In this document: positions 1 to 9,500 of the stretch, one piece after another
Numbering within the stretch: the stretch's first letter is position 1
How the letters are laid out: the number at the start of each line of letters is the position of its first letter
NCBI RefSeq assembly: GCF_026262505.1
Contig: NC_067205.1
Location: 19,465,645 to 19,529,644 of the forward strand
Length of the DNA: 64,000 bases
Direction of reading: 5' to 3'
From: Trichomonas vaginalis G3
Taxonomy: Eukaryota > Parabasalia > Trichomonadida > Trichomonadidae
The notes under the pieces: generated by a model
Database searches by the model: none
Seen by the model: only the letters and a program-made list of their open reading frames with translations
What the model was told of the DNA's origin: nothing
Program-made: the position numbers and the translations under genes

Positions 1-1137
1 GGTTATAACGATGAAATTTATGCCTCTACTTTCTCTGTTAACGGTGTATTAGTTGAACCAAGATTTACATTGAGAGTTAAGACAAAAATAACTTTTGAAG
101 ATGCTATTAAAAGTAAAGCTGACAAAGTTGAACTCGAAGCAATGAACAAAGTTTTGAAATCTCATAAACACAACATCTCCGATATAAATGAACTTCAAGC
201 TACATTAGACAGTAAAGCCGACAAGAACCATACACATGAATCCTTCACTACTGTTAGAGCAGACGACATAATATTGAACTATACCCTTGGTTCAAGTGCA
301 CCTTTAGAGAATCCAAGTACAAGCGTAAAAGATACACTAAACTCCTTAAATAACAAATGTATGAACATTGAAGGTCATGTCAGAAACTTTGAAACACATG
401 AACTACCAGCAATGTTAGATAAGAAGGCAGATAAGAACCATACACATGAATTCTTCACAACTGTTGGTATAGAAAGTATTGAAGGAACGGTTGAAGGAAC
501 TGATGGGGATGCATTATATTGTAAACCTCCTAACTTTCCACAAGGTTTAACATCGGATGAAAACATAACAACGATGAAATACATTAGATGTAGAAATGTT
601 TATGTCATGGATGATGAAAATAAAGTTAAATTCACTGCTCAAGATTTATATGATAAGAAAGCAGACAAAACAGAGCTTCAAACATTAAAGACAGAAATAC
701 TTCAAACATTATATCCTATAGGCTCTATTTATACGTCAATGAACTCAACAAATCCAGAAACAGTTTTAGGTTTTGGTACGTGGAAGCAGATTGTAGATAA
801 ATTCTTATACTGTGCTAGATATTCAAAGCAAACAGGAGGTTCGAAGAAAATTAAAGAAGCAAACCTTCCACCGCACACTCATACAGGAACTACAAACACA
901 ACAGGTAATCATTCACATTCAATAACAAAAAGAGGTTATACAAATCTTGCAGCAGGTTCGGATAGACAGGGAATGCATAGATATGATATTTCAAGTGACC
1001 CAGTAGATTCAAGCACAGGTATTTTCTGTGGAACCACAGGAAATCATTCACACACTTTCACAACAAATCCAACAGGCTCGGGTGCAGATTATATGCCACC
1101 ATTTGTGACTGTATTCGCATGGTACCGCGTTCAATGA
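1..1137 (+). CDS. Fibre protein with phage-type tail-collar C-terminus (5' end outside window)
   Basis: The frame is open from base 1, so the true start lies upstream. The N-terminal two thirds carries repeated short blocks of the type KADKNHTHE-FFTTV (near 210-255 and 425-465) plus a third KADK block near 660, as in trimeric fibre shafts. The C-terminal 140 residues have the collar-domain pattern seen in phage short tail fibres: YPIGSIYTSMNSTNP, then FGTWKQIVDKFLY, His-Thr rich TGNHSHS loops that in phage collar domains bind metal, and a final MPPFVTVFAWYR. Likely a capsid surface or host-attachment protein. A second copy of the family lies at 31853-33178 in B2. Family assignment is from motif memory; role in this element is inferred. 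Confidence 0.75.
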   Translation, partial: GYNDEIYASTFSVNGVLVEPRFTLRVKTKITFEDAIKSKADKVELEAMNKVLKSHKHNISDINELQATLDSKADKNHTHESFTTVRADDIILNYTLGSSAPLENPSTSVKDTLNSLNNKCMNIEGHVRNFETHELPAMLDKKADKNHTHEFFTTVGIESIEGTVEGTDGDALYCKPPNFPQGLTSDENITTMKYIRCRNVYVMDDENKVKFTAQDLYDKKADKTELQTLKTEILQTLYPIGSIYTSMNSTNPETVLGFGTWKQIVDKFLYCARYSKQTGGSKKIKEANLPPHTHTGTTNTTGNHSHSITKRGYTNLAAGSDRQGMHRYDISSDPVDSSTGIFCGTTGNHSHTFTTNPTGSGADYMPPFVTVFAWYRVQ

Positions 1138-1177
1138 ACGCGCTTGAGCCTAGAATAAAATCTTTAACTTTACATAA

Positions 1178-2261
1178 ATGAGCTTGAAAGAAGTATTCGA
1201 ACAACATCCATGGAGGTCTTTTAAGAAATTCAATGAAGCTGCAAAGAGTTCGGGATTTACTAACAGAGCTGAAGTGAAAAGGTTCTTTAACAAAAATGTT
1301 GTACATCAAACAAAAATAAATCCTTACGACTACTTTTTACCAATTTACTCCAACACCCGACGCATACCAATTTGACACTCTCATTCAAAGCAGAAAAGGA
1401 GGACATAAACCATTCCTCATCTTCATAAATGTTAACACTCGCAAAGCTTTTGCGTATATAATGAGAAATAAAGGAACTCGTGAAGTGTTAAGAGTTTTAC
1501 AAAAGTTTGTAGCAGAACATAACCCAAGTACTTTAACATCAGACCAAGACAGTGCATACCTCAGCAATGAAATCACAGAATTTCTCATTAAGCATAACAT
1601 AACTCACTACACCACTGAAGACCATAACCATAACATACTCGGCATCATTAACCGCTTCATAAGAACGCTCAGAGATTTAAATCAAGAGCGAGACTTTACC
1701 GAAGAAACAATGAAACACTTTCTCGAAGTATATAATTCCTCAACACATTCTACAACAGGACATACACCAAATTCAATGACACAACAACAAGAAGAAAAGT
1801 ATATACAAAAGAAACGAAGTCAAACACAAAATATCAGAAATTCAAAACAATTTACACTCATTCCTGGTACAAAAGTTCGTGTAGTTCTTGACGACAAACC
1901 ATTGACAAAGAAACGTTTAAGGTTAAGTCGAAATTATTATATCGTAGACTCTACACAAGGTAATGGATATCTTATAAAAGCTGCTGACGACTCCATAGCA
2001 TTTTACCCTCGTCATAAATTAGTTGAAAGTAGTAATGGCAAACTTGCTGAAACCATTGACGAAGCAAAGCGAGGAGTGGTTATTGAAATACTTGGCTACA
2101 ACATAAACGATGACACTTATAAAGTAAGATATGAAGGAGGCGTTGAAGATGTTATACCATCTAAGAACTTGAGAGAGTCGAAGCCAACACATCTGGGACC
2201 ATTAGAGCGGGAGTATTGGAAAGACAAAAATATGCCAGAAAGAATAAGAAAATTCATCTAA
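1178..2261 (+). pseudogene. Polinton integrase (retroviral-type DDE, c-integrase)
   Basis: Fossil integrase gene, broken. The catalytic-core part shows the LTSDQDSAYLS stretch around the second acidic residue and an NGI/NHNILGIINRFIRTLRDL-like stretch around the third. After the core comes a basic SH3-like region and a chromodomain-like tail (VVIEILGYNINDDTYKVRYE and VIPSKNLRES), the arrangement typical of Polinton integrases. It would insert the element into the host chromosome. It follows the fibre gene closely in the same direction; in B2 the integrase is instead convergent with the fibre gene. Confidence 0.8.
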
Positions 2262-2300
2262 ACTTTTTTATTAGATGTAAATCAGACAAAAATATATTTT

Positions 2301-2348
2301 AGGTGAAGAGGTGAGATCTCACCTGTTTTCTCACCTGTTTTTTCACCC
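2301..2348. repeat. Dispersed palindrome, GGTGA flavour
   Basis: Centre GGTGAGATCTCACC (2310-2323), with outer AGGTGAAGA and repeated TTTTCACC arms allowing an extended stem. It lies just after the integrase and before the promoter of the KilA-N gene, and is followed by GAATTTTCATGAATTTCC like other members. It may serve as a transcription terminator or 3'-end hairpin; that role is inferred from position only. Confidence 0.8.
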
Positions 2349-2380
2349 CCGTGAATTTTCATGAATTTCCTTAAGACAGA

Positions 2381-2437
2381 AAAAATAAAGTTAGTTTTAT
2401 TTTTATTTATTTTTTTATCTTGTAGGTAAGAACAGAA
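2381..2437 (+). promoter_or_regulatory. Shared AT-rich leader/promoter, copy 1
   Basis: A conserved block starting AAAATAAAGTTAGTTTTA, then TTTTTATTTATTTTTTTATC and TTGTAGGTAAG, ends directly before the ATG at 2438. Near-identical blocks precede the ATGs at 3291, 4426 and 5100, and weaker ones precede the cassette gene in B2. Conservation upstream of four unrelated genes, with little spacing to the ATG, argues for a promoter or 5' leader. Confidence 0.7.
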
Positions 2438-3103
2438 ATGTCAGTCGAAGCAAAAACATTCACGAACAAATCTAATGGTGAAACATTCACAAAAGGCACT
2501 TATAATGGTATCGAAGTCTTACGTAGAGACAAGGATGGTTACATTAATGCAACAAAGATGGCAAGAGAAGCGGGAAGGTTAAACCATTTAAACAGATTTC
2601 TCAATAGTACTAAAATGCAGGAAATTATTGAGTTTTGGATGAACGAATACGGTGGAGCCAAAAGTGGCTCGACCTCAAAACAAGCATTTTATGAGCTTAC
2701 AAAGGGTGTCATGAATGAATTCAAAGGTATTTACATACATCCTAACCTCGTTCATTTTGTTGCTGAATGGTGCTCTGTAAAGTATGCATTTTATGTCAAA
2801 GATATTATGGACTCCATAGACAAGAAAGTTCATGAGAAATTAGATGAAGAAGAACTCGAAGATACAGTAGAGAATGCTAAACCTTTGTTCGAACAAGAAG
2901 TTAGAAAAATGTGCGAAAAACAATTAGAACATGAACGTGAGATATATTATGGTTATAGAGATTCTTCATACGAACTAGACCAATGGGAACAAGAAGATTT
3001 AAAGAGAGAATTTAGAGAATATGAACTCGCTAAGATAGCATTAGAAGCTGCAGAAAAGAAGTTAAAAGTTTGGGGTCGTTTTGTACAAAAATATTGTGAG
3101 TAA
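2438..3103 (+). CDS. KilA-N domain protein 1
   Basis: 221 residues. The KilA-N fold is seen in residues about 10-125: YNGIEVLRRDKDGYINATKM, then LNRFLNSTKMQEIIEFW, and the closing GIYIHPNLVHFVAEWCSVKYA followed by a hydrophobic helix. The rest is a charged, probably coiled-coil tail rich in Glu and Lys. KilA-N proteins are DNA-binding proteins of large DNA viruses and phages; here a regulatory or replication role is likely but not shown. The start is fixed by the shared leader that ends at the ATG. The gene is open. A 38-bp piece of it (2815-2852) recurs in the end region of B1. Confidence 0.85.
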   Translation: MSVEAKTFTNKSNGETFTKGTYNGIEVLRRDKDGYINATKMAREAGRLNHLNRFLNSTKMQEIIEFWMNEYGGAKSGSTSKQAFYELTKGVMNEFKGIYIHPNLVHFVAEWCSVKYAFYVKDIMDSIDKKVHEKLDEEELEDTVENAKPLFEQEVRKMCEKQLEHEREIYYGYRDSSYELDQWEQEDLKREFREYELAKIALEAAEKKLKVWGRFVQKYCE

Positions 3104-3117
3104 ATGAACCATTTATT

Positions 3118-3204
3118 TTTGTTGAATTCGGCAAAAATAATGTTTAGGGTAGATGGTTAGATCTAACCTCATTTCTACCCTCATTTCTACCCTCATTTCT
3201 ACCC
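3118..3204. repeat. Inverted repeat, left arm of 313-aa gene cassette (GGTTA flavour)
   Basis: Begins near TTGAATTCGGCAAAAATAA, then a GGGTAGATGG arm, the palindrome GGTTAGATCTAACC, and three TCATTTCTACCC arms. The same unit occurs reversed at 4239-4316 downstream of the next gene, so the 313-aa gene is bracketed by inverted copies. Confidence 0.8.
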
Positions 3205-3238
3205 TCGTGAATTTTCATGAATTTCCTTATGAAAGAAA

Positions 3239-3290
3239 AAAATAAAGTTAGTTTTATTTTTATTTATTTTTTTATCTTGTATGTAAAGAT
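3239..3290 (+). promoter_or_regulatory. Shared AT-rich leader/promoter, copy 2
   Basis: Same block as at 2381, here ending CTTGTATGTAAAGAT directly before the ATG at 3291. It sits inside the inverted-repeat cassette, and an eroded version is found in the B2 cassette too. Confidence 0.7.
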
Positions 3291-4232
3291 ATGATTTCAA
3301 CAATAGGTTCTACAACACTTCAAACAACAACTTCACCAAACTCTTTAGTTATGAATCCAACATCTATGTTAGTTGAGATGAAAAGCTTCATTCCTTCTTC
3401 ATATACTTTCGAAACAACAATCCAGAAGATAAAGCAGGAACTTTTAACAAGTACTTTGGACTGTTGTGCGAAAGATGAACAAAATGAACAATATCTTTAT
3501 GAAATGCAGGACATTATTGACCATTTACCCAAATTGCCTGAAATCCAACAACAAAAGCTCACTATTCCTGAATTCGATGAAATAGAAGTAAAAACAACCG
3601 ACTCAGTAGAAATAAAGAAGTTCATACGTAAAGTAAATTATGAGTTTCTAGGATTTCATTGCAATCATAAAGTTATGGACAAAGATTGCGACATGATATA
3701 TAAGAACATCTCTGACATATATAAATCGGAGGAGTTTAAGACATACGACAACTTTGTTTCGTTAGTTGCTGAATGTGTATGGCAGATAAGAGATAAAGAT
3801 AGAAGAGGTAAAGTATGGAACGGACAAATAAAACCAGCAGCTTTTGAGTTAAAGAAAACCATTGACGCCTTAGTTGTTCTAGCAGGTCAAATTTCAATGT
3901 ATAACGCAAAAATGAACCCACAATGTTCAAAATGTAAAGCAGCAATAAGGAAATATAACTACTCCGTCAAAGAGATAGAACGTATGAGAAACGACTATGC
4001 TGACTTAAAGAAAGAAGAAGAGAAACCAGCAGAAGATAAAATGGATATGTTAGCATTTCTGAACAAAAACTATCCAACAGTTGACGATTTCCTATTATCT
4101 GATGTCAAGAATAAGTATAAAGAAACCTTCGGCATAGTTAAAATTTTTGATATCCTTCGTGAAGAAATAGAAGCTACGAAATTGTTTAAAATTTCGCGAA
4201 TTCATAACGTTTACCATGTAAAACGGTTATAA
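3291..4232 (+). CDS. Unknown 313-aa Polinton protein, cassette gene
   Basis: Not recognised. Mostly helical-looking and charged, with a Cys/His-containing centre (FHCNHKVMDKDCDM) and a NPQCSKCKAA pair that could bind metal, then a long Glu/Lys helix. The C-terminal end FKISRIHNVYHVKRL is basic. A close relative lies at 42000-42914 in B2, also bracketed by inverted palindromic repeats and preceded by the same leader, so gene, leader and repeats travel as a unit. Function unknown; DNA binding or a regulatory role is only a guess. The gene is open here. Confidence 0.7.
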   Translation: MISTIGSTTLQTTTSPNSLVMNPTSMLVEMKSFIPSSYTFETTIQKIKQELLTSTLDCCAKDEQNEQYLYEMQDIIDHLPKLPEIQQQKLTIPEFDEIEVKTTDSVEIKKFIRKVNYEFLGFHCNHKVMDKDCDMIYKNISDIYKSEEFKTYDNFVSLVAECVWQIRDKDRRGKVWNGQIKPAAFELKKTIDALVVLAGQISMYNAKMNPQCSKCKAAIRKYNYSVKEIERMRNDYADLKKEEEKPAEDKMDMLAFLNKNYPTVDDFLLSDVKNKYKETFGIVKIFDILREEIEATKLFKISRIHNVYHVKRL

Positions 4233-4238
4233 ATAATG

Positions 4239-4316
4239 AGGGTAGAAAATAGGGTAGAAATGAGGTTAGATCTAACCATCTACCCTAAATTTATTTTTGC
4301 CGAATTCAACACAAAA
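4239..4316. repeat. Inverted repeat, right arm of 313-aa gene cassette
   Basis: Reverse-complement counterpart of 3118-3204: GAGGGTAGAAAATAGGGTAG, then GGTTAGATCTAACC, CATCTACCC and the TTTGCCGAATTCAAC end. The following 70 bp (to about 4385, including GTGTCAAACCGTTGAGTTTT) is also shared with B2 near 43030-43060, so homology runs past the repeat. Confidence 0.8.
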
Positions 4317-4370
4317 TTCTGAGTAAAATGACATAGGGCACGTGTCAAACCGTTGAGTTTTCACAAATTT

Positions 4371-4425
4371 TAAAAATAACGTTAGTTTTATTTTTATTTA
4401 TTTTTTATTTTGTATGTAAAGCCAG
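4371..4425 (+). promoter_or_regulatory. Shared AT-rich leader/promoter, copy 3
   Basis: AAAATAACGTTAGTTTTA then the T-rich tract and TTTTGTATGTAAAG, a few bases before the ATG at 4426. Confidence 0.65.
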
Positions 4426-5037
4426 ATGTACGCTGAACTTGTTGGTCAAGATGTATGGAAAGAATGTTTACAAGATGAAGAGTATGAAATTCACTGTTCT
4501 GAGCCTTTTGAAATAAGGAAGAAAGAAACCAAGAGAATTATACATGAATATAACAGAGGAACAGGTTATATTTGTGTAACATTAAACCTCAAAAAGTACC
4601 AAAAACATGTTCTCATAGCTACTCATTTTATTTCCAATCCGAACAATTTACCGTGTGTGGACCATATAAACCATCAAAGAGACGACAATAGACTTCAAAA
4701 TTTACGTTGGGTTAGTCGCTCAGAAAATCATAAGAACAGAAGTAGTTATGGTAAATTATCTTGTGAATATTTCGATGAACTAGACGATGAAGCAATTGAA
4801 ATAAACTCTTATGGAAAGCATGACTTAGAGTTCTACTATTATTCCGAAAAGGAAGATTCGTTCTATTATTATACAGGAGTTAACTATAGAAAAATGCATG
4901 TTTGTTTCCTAAAATCAGGAATTGCATATGTTACTTTGACGGATACTGAAGGAAAGAAAGTTCAAGTTCGTTTAAACGTTTTCAAGAGGTTATATGATAT
5001 TCACATATGTAACCATGAATTTTTAACATTTCTTTAA
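4426..5037 (+). CDS. HNH endonuclease
   Basis: 203 residues. The HNH core is at residues about 60-105: VLIATHFISNPNNLPCVDHI followed by NHQRDDNRLQNLRWVSRSEN and HKN, matching the HNH_3-type motif of phage and giant-virus free-standing nucleases (VDHINH..DDNRLQNLRWVS). The C-terminal half is Tyr- and Glu-rich and not recognised; it may bind DNA. It is open and sits between the cassette gene and the second KilA-N gene under its own copy of the shared leader. A selfish homing-type nuclease or an element-encoded nicking enzyme are both possible. Confidence 0.85.
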   Translation: MYAELVGQDVWKECLQDEEYEIHCSEPFEIRKKETKRIIHEYNRGTGYICVTLNLKKYQKHVLIATHFISNPNNLPCVDHINHQRDDNRLQNLRWVSRSENHKNRSSYGKLSCEYFDELDDEAIEINSYGKHDLEFYYYSEKEDSFYYYTGVNYRKMHVCFLKSGIAYVTLTDTEGKKVQVRLNVFKRLYDIHICNHEFLTFL

Positions 5038-5040
5038 CAC

Positions 5041-5099
5041 AGAAAAATAAAGTTAGTTTTATTTTTATTTATTTTTTTATCCGGAATATAAAGACAGTA
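5041..5099 (+). promoter_or_regulatory. Shared AT-rich leader/promoter, copy 4
   Basis: AAAATAAAGTTAGTTTTA plus T-rich tract, then ATCCGGAATATAAAGACAG before the ATG at 5100. The last 20 bases differ more from the other three copies. Confidence 0.65.
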
Positions 5100-5927
5100 A
5101 TGACAACATTAGAGAACACAACAACTGCTATCGTTCATGAAGCCATAAATGAAGAATACGAATACATACAGTATAACAAACAATTGAGACTCATTCGTTC
5201 GGTCAAAGATGACATGTACCAAATGCAAAGTATAATGAATGCTCTTCGTTCTACAAAGCAAGCATATCATTGGTTTGAAAACCAACAGACAAAAGAACTT
5301 TTAGAAGAATTTCCTCATATGATTGCTTCCCTCGGAAAACCGGGGGAAGAGATTCCGTATGAAAATCGCAAGAATTTGGCTCCTGGTTTGAAAGGTTATT
5401 ATGTTCATAGACTTTTAGTAAATGCTGTAGCAATGTGGGCTTCACCTCGTTATGCTTGTTATATTTTCATGATGTTAGATGAACTATATAAAGCAGAACG
5501 TGAAGAGATGGAAAAGAAACTTCAAGCAAAAGATGAAGTCATTGAATCCAAAGACAAAAGCATACAGAAAAGAATACCACGTTCAGTACCAAAAGGAAAG
5601 GAAAAAAGCTATAAGTATATGATTTACGCTGAAGAGATGGAGAAAGAAGAAGACAGAGATATGGTTATGTTGCATTTAGTGAGAAGAAACAACAAGAGCT
5701 TTTATGACCTCGCTAAAATATATAAATCTGACAGAAACTGGTTCTATCGTGAAAACTTACCGATTTCAATGACACCGAATGAGCAAATAAAGGAAATTGT
5801 CAAAAATACTCTTCCTCAAACACACTATGACATCAACGGTTGCACAATACTTACATTCAAAGAAGACTTACCGCTACTGAAAGAAAAGATAACAGAATAT
5901 TTCGATAACTTCAAAGAGGAAGAATGA
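5100..5927 (+). CDS. KilA-N domain protein 2
   Basis: 275 residues. The KilA-N part is at about 20-130: STKQAYHWFENQQTKELLEE and the diagnostic ending NLAPGLKGYYVHRLLVNAVA-MWASPRYACYIFMMLDELY. A Glu/Lys linker follows, then a separate C-terminal domain of about 110 residues beginning KYMIYAEEMEKEEDRDMVML, also seen as a T5orf172/DUF-like partner in viral KilA-N proteins but not firmly identified. Open. A short relic matching its last codons lies at 43098-43133 in B2. Probably a DNA-binding regulator. Confidence 0.8.
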   Translation: MTTLENTTTAIVHEAINEEYEYIQYNKQLRLIRSVKDDMYQMQSIMNALRSTKQAYHWFENQQTKELLEEFPHMIASLGKPGEEIPYENRKNLAPGLKGYYVHRLLVNAVAMWASPRYACYIFMMLDELYKAEREEMEKKLQAKDEVIESKDKSIQKRIPRSVPKGKEKSYKYMIYAEEMEKEEDRDMVMLHLVRRNNKSFYDLAKIYKSDRNWFYRENLPISMTPNEQIKEIVKNTLPQTHYDINGCTILTFKEDLPLLKEKITEYFDNFKEEE

Positions 5928-5945
5928 ACAAAAATATATTTTTGC

Positions 5946-6419
5946 TTAAATAGCTTCAGGGTCAATTTCTTCAACCATTTCACTTCCTTCGTCAATGTCA
6001 ATAGAAGCTTCTTTAACCTTTGGTAAGAATTTTTGTATAACATCTTTGTTCGTTATTGTCTTCAGAGATGAAGGATAATATTTCACATTTGTTTCACCCT
6101 TCTTATATTCTTTCTGTTCGGAAAGATTCATAGCAATACTGAAGAAGTCAATGTTGGAGTTCTTTATAATAGTATAGTGTGTATCTTTGACATTCACGAA
6201 GAAACCCTTTTGTTTCAAAACTACTGCTAATTCTTGTGAAGTATAACGTTTGCGGTCAATGACAATAGCTAATGGTCTGACATACTGACCAAACTTAGAT
6301 TCTTTCACAAACTTCTTGTTAAAGATAACATTAACATTTGAAGCACCATTGAACTCATTCTTGATGGCAGTAGCGAGAGCATTGTATGAAAAGAACTTGC
6401 AATCTTGCATGTGTTTCAT
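5946..6419 (-). CDS. Unknown 157-aa protein
   Basis: Not recognised. An alpha/beta-looking protein with SNVNVIFNKKFVKESKFGQ and RPLAIVIDRKRYTSQELAVV, ending in an acidic tail (DIDEGSEMVEEIDPEAI). The acidic tail recalls the end of the 139-aa protein of B1/B2 (EEENIDIDPEMF), so the two may have a similar role in their elements; overall likeness is too weak to call homology. It is convergent with KilA-N 2 and divergent from the polymerase gene, with an AT-rich 90-bp shared promoter region at 6420-6508. Confidence 0.6.
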   Translation of the reverse strand: MKHMQDCKFFSYNALATAIKNEFNGASNVNVIFNKKFVKESKFGQYVRPLAIVIDRKRYTSQELAVVLKQKGFFVNVKDTHYTIIKNSNIDFFSIAMNLSEQKEYKKGETNVKYYPSSLKTITNKDVIQKFLPKVKEASIDIDEGSEMVEEIDPEAI

Positions 6420-6508
6420 TATAATAAAAAGTTCGAAATATTTTAAAACTAGCCTTAAAAAATCTAAGCTAATTTTTTTCTAAGAAATTTTTTTATTTCC
6501 TACTAAAG

Positions 6509-9500
6509 ATGTATCGGAAGTTGTCTAAGTTAGAACACTCGGAAATAAAACAACTTCTTACAGAAGCTAACATAGATGTTGCAAAACATTACGCGACAAA
6601 CAAAAAAGCACTCGCTGACTTCATTAAAGACTACAATGGTGAAATAACTTATGATAGAATTCATGAGTTCATAAAGCCGCAACGCGGCGAGGACGAAGTC
6701 CATGCAAGAGCATTTCCTTTAAATGATGTTGCTATTGACTTATATCATAGACGTTCAGTACCTCATGAAGTAAGAAGAGAAATGTTTGACATAACAAATG
6801 CAAACGTTGGTCATACTCGTAAAGCTCTTTCGCATGATGTTCGTCAAGAGATGTTTGACATAACAAATGCAAACGTTGGTCATACTCGTAAAGCTCTTTC
6901 GCATGATGTTCGTCAAGAGATGTTTGACATAACAAATGCAAACGTTGGAGAAACACGAAAGAGAGACGACACACTGAAACAACAGAGAAGAGAGATGTTT
7001 AAAAGTGCTATAGAACAAGTTCGCAAAGCTAACGATGTCATTCGTTCCATTGACGACAAACCAAAAGAAGGTGAGAGATGGTTAAAGAAAGATGAAGAGA
7101 ATAGGAAGAGAAATGTGAAGTCAGGCAATAGACTCATTGACTTTAACATCGAAGCTTTAGATGAACCAAACAGAGACTATTTACACAAACATTTCGGTAA
7201 GGTTTTCATGAGACTCTTAGAGAAGATTAAAATAAACTCCCAACAAAGATGGATGGTATGTTATAAACTTGGTGGAAAGTATGAATGTTCTACGTTAAAC
7301 CTCAATAATATTGGAACATTACTACATCAGCTCTTGAAGGAGAACTTTATATCAGAGATAGAAGCAAATGCTGCAGGTATTGTTGAAATGCACTATGACT
7401 TCTTCTTGACAAACATAAAGAATCTTACCGAAATAAAGATGTATGATTTAACAGAATATGAAGGCTTAACGATGTCAGATGTAAAGAAAGGCAAACCAAA
7501 AAAGAGACCATATAGAGATGAAAGCACACTGACAAATGACCAGAAAGCCATTTTGGAAGCTCTTAAGCAAACAGGAAACCCAGCACTTATAGAAAGCTTT
7601 TGGAAAGATAATGGTGAAAAGAAGTTTTATAAGAAGAGAAGCGGTCAGTTCTGGAAGTATCTTTGCACATTACCTATAAATCTTGAACGCTACCAAATCT
7701 TCAATGAACTGAACAAAAGAACTGCAGCACTTATGACAGAAGACAATTGTTTCGTTTATGCTTGCATTCAGGCTGGAGTAAATGAAGAAACTATTGACCA
7801 CATGAGAGAAGTCATTCGTGTTAGAGACTTTCCTCAAAGTAAAGTACAAGAAATTTCTGACGCAACAGGTATAGCATTTAATGTTACCATTGGTTACTTC
7901 AATGACTCAAGACATAATGAAATAAAGAGATACATACCAAAAGAATGTGAAACTGTTCGAACTATTGACTTACTTCTTGTTGAAGACCACTACATGCTAA
8001 ATGAAAGATTACCAATGACAACATATTTCATTCGCAACTATATAGAAATCTTGAAGGAGTGTGGTGGAATGAACATTGAGAAACAGATGAAGATTTATAC
8101 AAAGAGAGAAGATAAATATGTAGTTCGCATGGATAGAACTACACCGCTATGGGATGTTATGAAAACATTGTGGGAGTGCAAATATTTCGAACCTATTTCT
8201 TATGGAGAACTTTTCACATATACGACTGACTTATATAAACAGAACCTTGCACCATTTAAAGATTTGACATATGCTCCAAAGTATTGTGTACAACTGAAGA
8301 AGAAAGCAGAGTCAAAAGAAGTAAATAAAGCTAAATGTAAGTTCATTCCTGAGCACGTTTTCTTTGCTGACTTTGAGTGTAGCACAGACGGCTTTCATAA
8401 AGCTTTTAACATCTGTTATGACAGTGAAGATGGTTCAGTGAGTGAAAGCATATGGGGTCAGAACTGTGCAACAGAATTTTTGGAACGACTTCCTGACAAG
8501 AGTTTAATATATTTCCATAACCTCAGTTATGATATAAACTTTATCTTAAGACACATGACAGAAGTGAAAGGAACTCCCATCATTAAAGGTTCACGAACAA
8601 TGCAAATAACTGGTTTATATAAAGGACGGGCAATTATTATAAAAGACTCTTACAGTGTTATAAATAAGAAGCTTAAACTATTTCCTGCTATGTTTAACTT
8701 ACAAACAGGACCGAAAGAAGTATTTCCATACAACTACTACAGCAGTGTTTTGTTAGCAAATGACAACAGAACTGGTGTCATTTCTGAAGCATGTAAGTTT
8801 ATCCAGGATGCAGATACATTCATGAAGAACATAGATTCCATCAAAGGTTGCAGAATAGATGAGAACCACTTCGACTTAGAAAAATATAGCACGTTTTACT
8901 GCAAACAAGATGTAAGAATTTTAAGAGAAGGTTTTGTAAAGTTCCGCAATGACTTATTGAAAGAGTTTGATTTAAACGTTTATGACTACGTTAGTATTTG
9001 TTCAATTGCTAACAAATTATTTGAGAACAGAGTGTACTTCCCGAATGGAAATCTTTATGACCTCTCAAATAAACCAAGAGAATTTATTTCGAGATGCATT
9101 CAAGGTGGAAGATGTATGTTGTCAGATAACATGAAACAAAAGAGCGAAAAGAAACTCATTGCTGACTTCGACGCTGTTTCATTATATCCATCAGCTATAG
9201 CAAGACTTTATACTTTAGAAGGTATTCCAAAGGTTTGAAGGAAGAAATGTTAAGCACAGAGTATCTCATGAGACATTTATTCGATGACGACCAAAAGGAA
9301 CCCATTGGTGAAAAGTTTATGTCTGGCTTCTTTGTTCTCATTAAGATAACAGAGATTGGAATACCCAGACACTTTCCTTTAATAGTTTGTGACCCTGAAC
9401 TAAATCCAGAACTTAACGTTCCCAGAAGTTCAAACACTTGCTGTTTAATGTATGTTGACCATATAACATTACAAGACCTCATAAAATATCAAGGTGTCAA

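Noticed and set aside
3277-3290. Splice-donor-like GTATGT/GTAGGTAAG at the end of the shared leader
   Set aside because: It matches a trichomonad donor core, but no acceptor with the ACTAAC branch motif is seen downstream and the ATG follows immediately.
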